DNA from: Isoetes taiwanensis
Lineage: Eukaryota; Streptophyta; Lycopodiopsida; Isoetales; Isoetaceae
Reading direction: 5' to 3'
Length of the DNA: 64,000 nt
NCBI GenBank assembly: GCA_021234155.1
Contig: JAJEKV010000003.1
Span: forward strand, 8,556,413 to 8,620,412
The position numbers and the translations under genes were made by a program. The stretch's first letter is position 1. Every line of letters starts with the position of its first letter. The notes beneath the pieces were generated by a model. It was not told the DNA's origin and did not search any database. It worked only from the letters and a program-made list of their open reading frames with translations. Below, one piece after another: positions 57,719-64,000 of this stretch.

Positions 57719-58568
57719 GTTGTATCCTACTGATGGATTTTTCCTGCAGGATACCATATTGTGCATTCCTTTCCTATGTTTAGTTCGTATATTTGTTATT
57801 AGCACATAAGGGGGCGATTGGAGAATAAATGCAAAGATAGATAAGTTCTATAAGTCTTTCTCCATATATTGTTAAGTGCAATCGCATTGTTCAAGTCAAT
57901 AGTGCCAATATCTCATCTACAATTGCTTAGGCCATAGTCTAAACATGTAGTTGTAGTTAAAGCAGTTCTTGAATGCAGCATTTGTCATCAAGCACATAAT
58001 GAACCATATATGCACCACACTTGACCCTTATATATGGATCTTGAGCCATATGCAGCTAATTAAGGGCAAGGTGATATGGATCTCCTACAAGCTGTAAATA
58101 GTTAAGCTTCTCAACTACAAATTCATTAAATGCATCAGCATTTGCTCTGGTTTGAAGTTAGGGTGGTATGCTTGAGAATAGATCATACCATGTAGTTTAT
58201 GCTCATTTGGAAGCATGTGATTTCTTTTAGAAGCTTGAATGTTTATGACAATACATGTGATTTCATATGCATATTTTCACTTCTGGACTTTCTTGCGCAA
58301 ACCCTTGAAATAGGGCTTTGTTTCCCTTGCTTTATTTTGGCCAATTATTAGTACAGTACTAATGATTGATTCCCTATAGTTTTGCAATTTATCCAGCGAC
58401 TAAATGTGATAGCTTTTGCTAATGTTGTAGTTTTACAGAAGTAATTTGCAGTTGTTGAACCTTTGGAGAGTTATTGCGCATTTACACATTTAAACTTTGG
58501 CCTACTTGATGTGCAATTCACATCTTGAATATAAAGCACTTATGAATCCAATTATTTAAGATTATAAG
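57719..58568. other. Intergenic DNA, no gene seen
   Basis: AT-rich sequence; nothing supported. Confidence 0.4.
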
Positions 58569-58736
58569 AATAGAATAGAATATGTTTTTATCGTCCACAG
58601 AGACCAACTGTCCTATGGGACCCAAACAAAGAGAGAGTAGTAAGCGCATTACTGTCAGGATTCCGCCCAAAAGGGTTTTTGATGGAAAAAACTTAGCAGT
58701 ATTAAGGATGCTGATATACTGTACAATCGCACATGA
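58569..58736 (-). mobile_element. LINE 3'-UTR fragment, reverse orientation, with (TTCTA)n tail
   Basis: On the - strand it reads GTACAGTATATCAGCA, then an AAAACCCTTTTGGGCGG region, TTGGGTCCCATAGGACAG, TTGGTCTCTGTGGACGATAA and a TATTCTATTCTATTCT tail. It aligns end to end with 43198-43346 and with the 3' UTR of the LINE at 28500-28698. Both reverse copies stop near the same GTACAGT word. Confidence 0.78.
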
Positions 58737-59327
58737 CAATTCAATGTTGTACAGAAGAATTATCAATTATTATCAATCTTGTTAATTTGAAATTTTCCGG
58801 TTTGGCCGAAAAGATTTTTGGATTTTTTTTTAATTCGATTTCCTAAGATTTTTGGGGTTTCTGGACATCGAAAACTTTTTCCGATTATCCAAAAATCGTA
58901 CAATTTTTTGTCGTGGAGAAATGTTTTCTGAGATTTCCCCTTAATCCGGTCGAGAGGGCATGTCGATGCCACACAATCAGCATACATTTTGGTGGCATCG
59001 AGGAAGATATATTTAGAGGGATTTTCCAGTGCGGCAAAGGTGCCCAGGTTTGATTGGTACTGCAGTTTGGTTTCGTCGCGAATGGTCCAACGAATTCTGC
59101 CATATGATGTGAGCATAAGCTTTCTTTTCCTTTAGGTTTTCGTCAGAGCTCCACCTTGCTCATATGTGAGGCAGGTTGCAGATCATTGTAAGTATGTGTA
59201 CCAGAAGAAACAATATGCTAAATCCGATTGTTTGTTTATGAATAGGTGAAGGCAGATAAAACGCTGTCTCAGAAAAGGCGTTAGCTGATTACTATTTGCA
59301 GAAGAAGTTCTTCCATATGGTGGTATA
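58737..59327. other. Unassigned DNA with an open frame on the - strand
   Basis: A 117-codon frame (59116-58763, -) starts MLTSYGRIRWTIRDETKLQY and continues with FAALENPSKYIFLDATKMYA. The first 75 residues look protein-like, while the rest is low-complexity and Lys/Asn-rich. I do not recognise it. It could be an exon remnant or chance. Confidence 0.3.
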
Positions 59328-60615
59328 TTGATTAGGAAAGGTAGGCTTCTATCCTCGCAACACCCTATCCCGGAGTTATATTACAGGGGACAGGAAGTGG
59401 AGATGGTGCGGAGCTTCAAGTATCTGGGAATTGATTTCACTACTAACATGCTGTGGGATGAGTGTGTGGAGAGGAGAGCCAGTGCAGGCTGGAAGGCTTT
59501 ATATGCAGTGCAAAACGCGTGTTGCCGGATAGATCTCTGGGACTGGGCGAGGAGAGCACACCTGTTTAGGGCTTTGGTCGAGCCGGTGCTGCTATATGGG
59601 GTGGAGGTTTGGGGCCCAGCAGTTAGCAAAAATACGTGGGATAGGTTGGAAAGGGTGCAGAAAGCTTTCTTGACATATAGCTTGGGAGTGAAGGACACCG
59701 TACCGTATCAGATTTTGTTGTATGAGAGGCGGGGTTCGCCTTTACAACGATTCGCTATCGCGCAGCATCTTACTTGCTTCCATAAGGTGGATGGGATGGA
59801 TGAGCATCGCTTGCCCCCCACAGCCGTGTGTTGTTAACGGAGGGCCCCAGGCCGCAACGAAGAGGGTATGGCACGAGCACTGTAAGGGATGGTTTAGGAG
59901 GTGGTCTATGGATTACCAACAGATGGTGGCACTGGCAGATTCTGATGCGCAGAATGGGCAATTGGATGCGGGCTATGCTGCCACCCTGTGGGATGCCTCT
60001 ACTCTTGCAAAGCCCAAGACGAGCACTATCTTTCCGATTAATCCGGCCTTGAGCATGGACCCCATCGGTGCTTGAAAGCACACATCTCGGTGAAGAAGCG
60101 GAGAGCTATTGCTGCCATAAGGGACGGGTTCCCATTACCTCGTAATTGAAACAGTCATTTGGGGGTGAATGGCGCACCGGGATCCCGGGGAGGAGAGGAT
60201 ATGTCGGTGTTGTGAGATGCACGTGATAGAGGATGAGCACCATGCCCTCCGGCGGTGCCCAAAGATATGCCCATGTCCGAAGCGGTGCACAGCGATCTTA
60301 GATGCTCGACGACACCGCTACATCGATTACTTGCATCACCTATGGTGGCGGACCGGGAGCTTACATCCCGCAGATTTCGGCCATCGGACTTGCTCTTCTC
60401 GGGGCATGGTATTTGAGAGCCCTACTTTGTTAGGGTTTTTCCTCCCAAGTGGGGGTTTTTTCATCCCGGTAGTAGGGTTCTACTGTACAGTTACATTGTT
60501 TGTTTTTGGTGTTGGGGTTTTTGGCTTTTTTGCCTGTTCTCTGCATGTACCGTCTCATAGGCCTCTGGCCTCCGTGGACGTTAAAATAAACTTCCTTCCT
60601 TCCTTCCTTCCTTTT
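59328..60615 (+). mobile_element. LINE retrotransposon 3' part, 5'-truncated, with (TTCC)n tail
   Basis: Frame 59328-59837 gives VRSFKYLGIDFTTNMLWDEC, then AHLFRALVEPVLLYGVEVWG and WDRLERVQKAFLTYSLGV, the thumb and post-RT region of LINE ORF2. A frame change near 59800 passes to a second frame. Frame 60169-60627 then has CRCCEMHVIEDEHHALRRCP, a C-terminal Cys/His (CX2C...EH...C) motif found at the end of many LINE ORF2 proteins. The RT palm is missing, so the copy is 5'-truncated. The 3' UTR has AGGGTTTTTCC...GGGGGTTTTTTC, CTCATAGGCC and CCGTGGACGTTAAAA and ends in TTCC units (60592-60615). It belongs to the same broad family as 25849-28698. Confidence 0.85.
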
Positions 60616-60683
60616 ACTGTAATATGACATGCTGCTGACTTTGATTGTTATATATTTGAAGGGGTTACTGGCCTGCAAGAGGA

Positions 60684-61086
60684 TTGGTTGTATTGCAGAT
60701 ATCAAATGCAGTTTCAGATATCAGAAGTGTAGAAATATGCCAGCCAGCATGCAAGCGAATTCTAATAGCAGATGTTCAATGCAAAGGCTTATGCACAAAT
60801 GAGAAGCATCTAGAAGCAAAGTGGGCACTGATGTTAGACAAACTTGCCTCCTTCATATCTACCCTTTTCAAGCAACATAATTGAAGATGAGGATTGTAAT
60901 TCCTTGATAGAGACTGGAAACAATGATGCACCTTATGAAAATGCCACTAGATGTCCTATATGCTTTGGACTTTTAATAGCTCTGTTACAGTCTATGGACA
61001 CTAATTTTTATTCTCACTGCATCAAAGAGGTTGTAAAGATGTGTGACAGATCATCCAAATGTCTAATATGTCGAACGCTACTGTAG
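60684..61086 (+). pseudogene. RING-finger protein remnant
   Basis: RING proteins act as ubiquitin ligases. Frame 60844-61086 ends ENATRCPICFGLL, SMDTNFYSHCIKEVV and SSKCLICRTLL, a C3HC4-like RING with first (CPIC) and last (CLIC) cysteine pairs. The central Cys-x-His normally seen before 'NFYSHC' (CGHNF type) is missing, which would break zinc site two. An upstream frame (60684-60884) reads EICQPACKRILIADVQCKGL and AKWALMLDKLASFISTLFKQ, then stops; it may be the preceding exon. No complete gene model can be built, and the RING is probably non-functional. Confidence 0.5.
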
Positions 61087-64000
61087 CCTTCTGACATTAT
61101 TTTTACGTCCGTTAGCAAGCTGCGGAAAGTCCCCCAGACCTAAATGGCGAATATGATGCTAAGGTGCATATTTACATTTCCTTTTTTAAAGGACAAGCAC
61201 TTATTGGTGTTACTGTGCCTGCAGATTTCAGCGGTACTTTCAGAATAATACTGCTAAGCGACAAGGATCTTGGTGCAAAGGTTGTAGTCTTCAGCTCATA
61301 GAGCCACCTCCTGAACATCATCTCAGCTGCATTACATGATAATAACGTGGCCCATACTTATCTCGTGCAGATCGGAATTCTGCACAATTATTTGATCTAA
61401 GCTGCATTCGCTTCTATATAAAGATTGATATGCATAAGTTCTAGAGATATGGCGCGTAAGTAGCTACTTATTTTGTTTTTTGATTAAATCATTTTCCTGG
61501 CATATTTGTCTTGCTATACCGTTGCATGATATCATGTGCTAACTAGAAGGAATCAGAAAGGTGATTTGCGCTCGATCTTTTGTACTGCATCAATATGCAA
61601 TTAGGATTAATGATGCAGTATGCAATTGGGATTAAGGATGGTTTGTTTGCAGGTTTCATCATCGGTAGCATTTACTCTTCTATGCCAATCAACTTAAGAG
61701 AATGTGAAGCATGATGTTCATCTTCATAGTTTTTACCAGTAGTTTTGTATGCTATCTCAACATGTTCAGAACAAGCTGGAAAGAGCAATTCTCTGCTTCG
61801 TCCTACGAGATAAGTTGGTTTTCATGGACAATGCTTTTCAAGATCTTTCTAGCATTCAAATGCATGCATTTTTAACCTATTTGCATCTAGAATAGATTGA
61901 TAATAGTGCCAAGATTCTGTATTCTCCTAAGTCTATGTTGTCTCATCAATTTATTGGATTTTCATTTGATTCCTGCGTTGTTATAATTTTTACTACCATA
62001 TGTTCCAGCATTTTCTCATTATGTGTCATCTGTTCCAACTATAATATCTCAGTCAGACCTAGCAGGCTCAAGGCATGGCTTTAACAATTCAGCTCAAAGG
62101 GTATCCATCAAAAATGTCCTTGGAGATGCATGTAGTGCCATGAAGCCAAGAATTCTATGGCCCTAAGGAACAAAAGAGTTTCTTCAGTTTTAGTAGTACG
62201 TAGGCTACAGGGAAGGGGCTTTCATCGTACACAGATTTATTTGTACTTTTACATGGTAATGTCTATGCCCCTAAGGCACAAAGCAGTTTCTTCATTTACT
62301 GGGCTCCAAAGGGGCAATTTAGATAGGTTGTCTGTTCAATTTAATGAGTTCAATTTCATGAGCTCTCTGCTCTTCATTTATTCAAAGTTATCTTTTCTAT
62401 TTAGCAATTGCATAAGGATTGTTTTGCATATGTCTCAATTACAGGTTACTTTTGGATACGGTCTCACTTACAGGATATGTGCCCATGCACAACAATATGC
62501 AGTTAATACTTGGTATAATATGATGTCTGTTGCAACTAGGATGATCAAATATTCCCTGCATTCCATGATATAATTCACATGATCAAAAAGTTATTAGGCT
62601 ATATCAAATGTTTCAGGTCATTATATACTGCATTATTACTTTCTTTAGATTAATAGAATCCAATTATTCGCCTTCATGACCACTATTATGGCAGAGCAGG
62701 TAATTAAAGTTTCTTCACTTCTAGAAGCAGCAGTTGCAGGGTAAATCATCTTGCATATGCACAAACATGGCATGGTCCGAATTTCCTTTGGTAATGGAAG
62801 TCTGTTAACTTTCCAAACCCCAAGCTAATGGAGCTTTTCTCCACCTGATGCTCAGAATCAGCAAAGCCCATCACACAAACCTCTTCGTCAGTGGTCTAAT
62901 TTCATGCAATGTCTTCCTAAGACACTATTTCTTTTGTCGTATTGGGTAGACCTATGTTCAACATGCCCATGTTGTTTTCTCTACATATTTTCGTCTTCCA
63001 ATGCTAATGACTCCAGTGGTAATATCCTTTGCATTGACATCACGTTTTGAGTTGTTGTTTCCATAGTGCATTATTTCTTTTGCATATGCTTCCAGTTCTC
63101 CAGCCAACAACTTTTCGTAATGAATCTCCTCAATGCTTTTTCAAGTACTGACGTAGAATATTATAATGGAAAAAGTTTGAAAATCTTGGTCGTTTCCATG
63201 CCTCTCAAATATCGATTGTTGATGTTCATGCATTGCAGGTGATAATTCAAGTAACTTTGATCTCCTAAAGATCTTTGAATGTGGGCTGGCTCAGTACTTT
63301 TTTATTTTATTCCTTGGTAGCCTGATGGCACAACAGATGGAATCCAATAATGATCCCATTCTTAATTAAACAAATCGGTTGCAAAGCGAGCTGCAAGCAG
63401 ATGAATATTCAGAGGAACAAGCCAAAATTCAGGGGTAAACCATATCCTAATCATGCTTTAATTAGTGCAAATCAGAATCATGTTTTATTATTGCAGGTTA
63501 TCTTCATTTGACCCTAGAGCTATGGTGGACTGTGTAAGACTTATTCAGCAACTTGCACAAAGATATCGTTTAAACAGTCTATACGACTTGAAATTTTATT
63601 TGTTGTTGGAGTATAGATGTTCTTAACAGCTTGAACATCCATTGTACATATATTTATCCCCGTTCCTAGCTGTTGTAGTGACAATGCACCACATCTTTGT
63701 TTACACATTGGGCATCATACTTCCCAATAGTAGACTGCGTTTGAAATTCAACTCAAACTATTGTTTGCCATATGTGCAAGCCTTTTGTTTTATCCATTGC
63801 TAGCTGTTGTGGTGGTGATAATGCACCACATGTTCTAGAGCCTTATGTTCTATTCTATTCTTTTCCCATCATGCAAATAGACAATGGCATCCTCATAAGA
63901 CTATGGCATCCCCATGAGCTAGGCTGTTGTAGCTCTTCTTAGCTAGGCCCTGTTGTAGCTCTTTCTTTGTGATAGATTGAATTTTGTTCAGATATTCCTT
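61087..64000. other. Intergenic DNA, no gene seen
   Basis: Contains a short echo (TAGACCTATGTTCAACATGC, then CCATGTT) of the 1.15-kb repeat at 62948-62975. CC(C)TAAGG(A/C)ACAAA and GTTTCTTCA words are paired at 62160-62300. TGCACCACAT words near 63683 and 63821 lie in a diverged duplication. No protein-coding exon is supported. Confidence 0.4.

Overview
This is nuclear DNA of a land plant: low-GC, intron-containing and repeat-rich. The genes recognised are plant genes (MAGO NASHI, ribosomal protein eS25, a SAUR, PLS-type PPR remnants) and there is a copy of plant mitochondrial rRNA. Gene density is very low, much of the non-coding DNA is duplicated locally, and the LINEs carry an L1-type ORF1. 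A large-genome seedless plant such as a fern or lycophyte fits best, but this is inference; the sequence does not name the species.

Intact genes. Only three genes look complete. MAGO NASHI lies on the + strand at 36270-37251 (three exons, 153 aa, exon junction complex core). The eS25 gene RPS25 lies on the - strand at 54430-55640 (109 aa, start codon at the very end of a tiny second exon). A single-exon SAUR-family gene lies on the - strand at 47978-48487. They are separate transcription units with no operon-like arrangement.

Broken genes. A kinesin motor-domain exon sits among tandem duplications (3507-3950). Two PPR pseudogene pieces lie at 10131-11011 (-) and about 16190-16540 (+). The C-terminal third of a phosphomevalonate kinase gene lies at 32106-33051 (-), with an out-of-frame splice junction and a homopolymer frameshift. 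A RING-finger remnant lies at 60684-61086 (+).

Mobile elements. 5277-8357 is a small LTR retroelement with two LTRs, a 5-bp target duplication and only a gag frame (TR-GAG-like). A Copia 5' LTR end, primer site and gag start lie around 41960-42350. Non-LTR (LINE) fragments lie at 22919-23880 (-), 25849-28698 (+), 42420-42910 (+), 50250-50470 (+), 51349-52060 (-) and 59328-60615 (+). Several LINEs share a 3' end made of a hairpin, a CCGTGGACGATAAAA-like motif and a short microsatellite tail; the same tail recurs alone elsewhere. Two Helitron-type 3' termini end at 21801 and 25693. A 597-bp hAT-type MITE with an exact 8-bp target duplication lies at 34257-34853.

Other structure. The mitochondrial insert at 43945-44200 joins the 3' end of rrn18 directly to the 5' end of the large-subunit rRNA and is bracketed by 46-bp direct repeats. 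A 1.15-kb segment occurs twice (8384-9549 and 13605-14754). A (GATA)n tract of 149 bp lies at 45568-45716. Two-copy tandem duplications of about 30-180 bp occur throughout; one copied part of intron 2 and the last exon of MAGO. Long stretches between these features show no gene I can support. I did not find a clearly new multi-gene system; the strongest leads are the rRNA chimera, the shared LINE 3' module and the hAT MITE.
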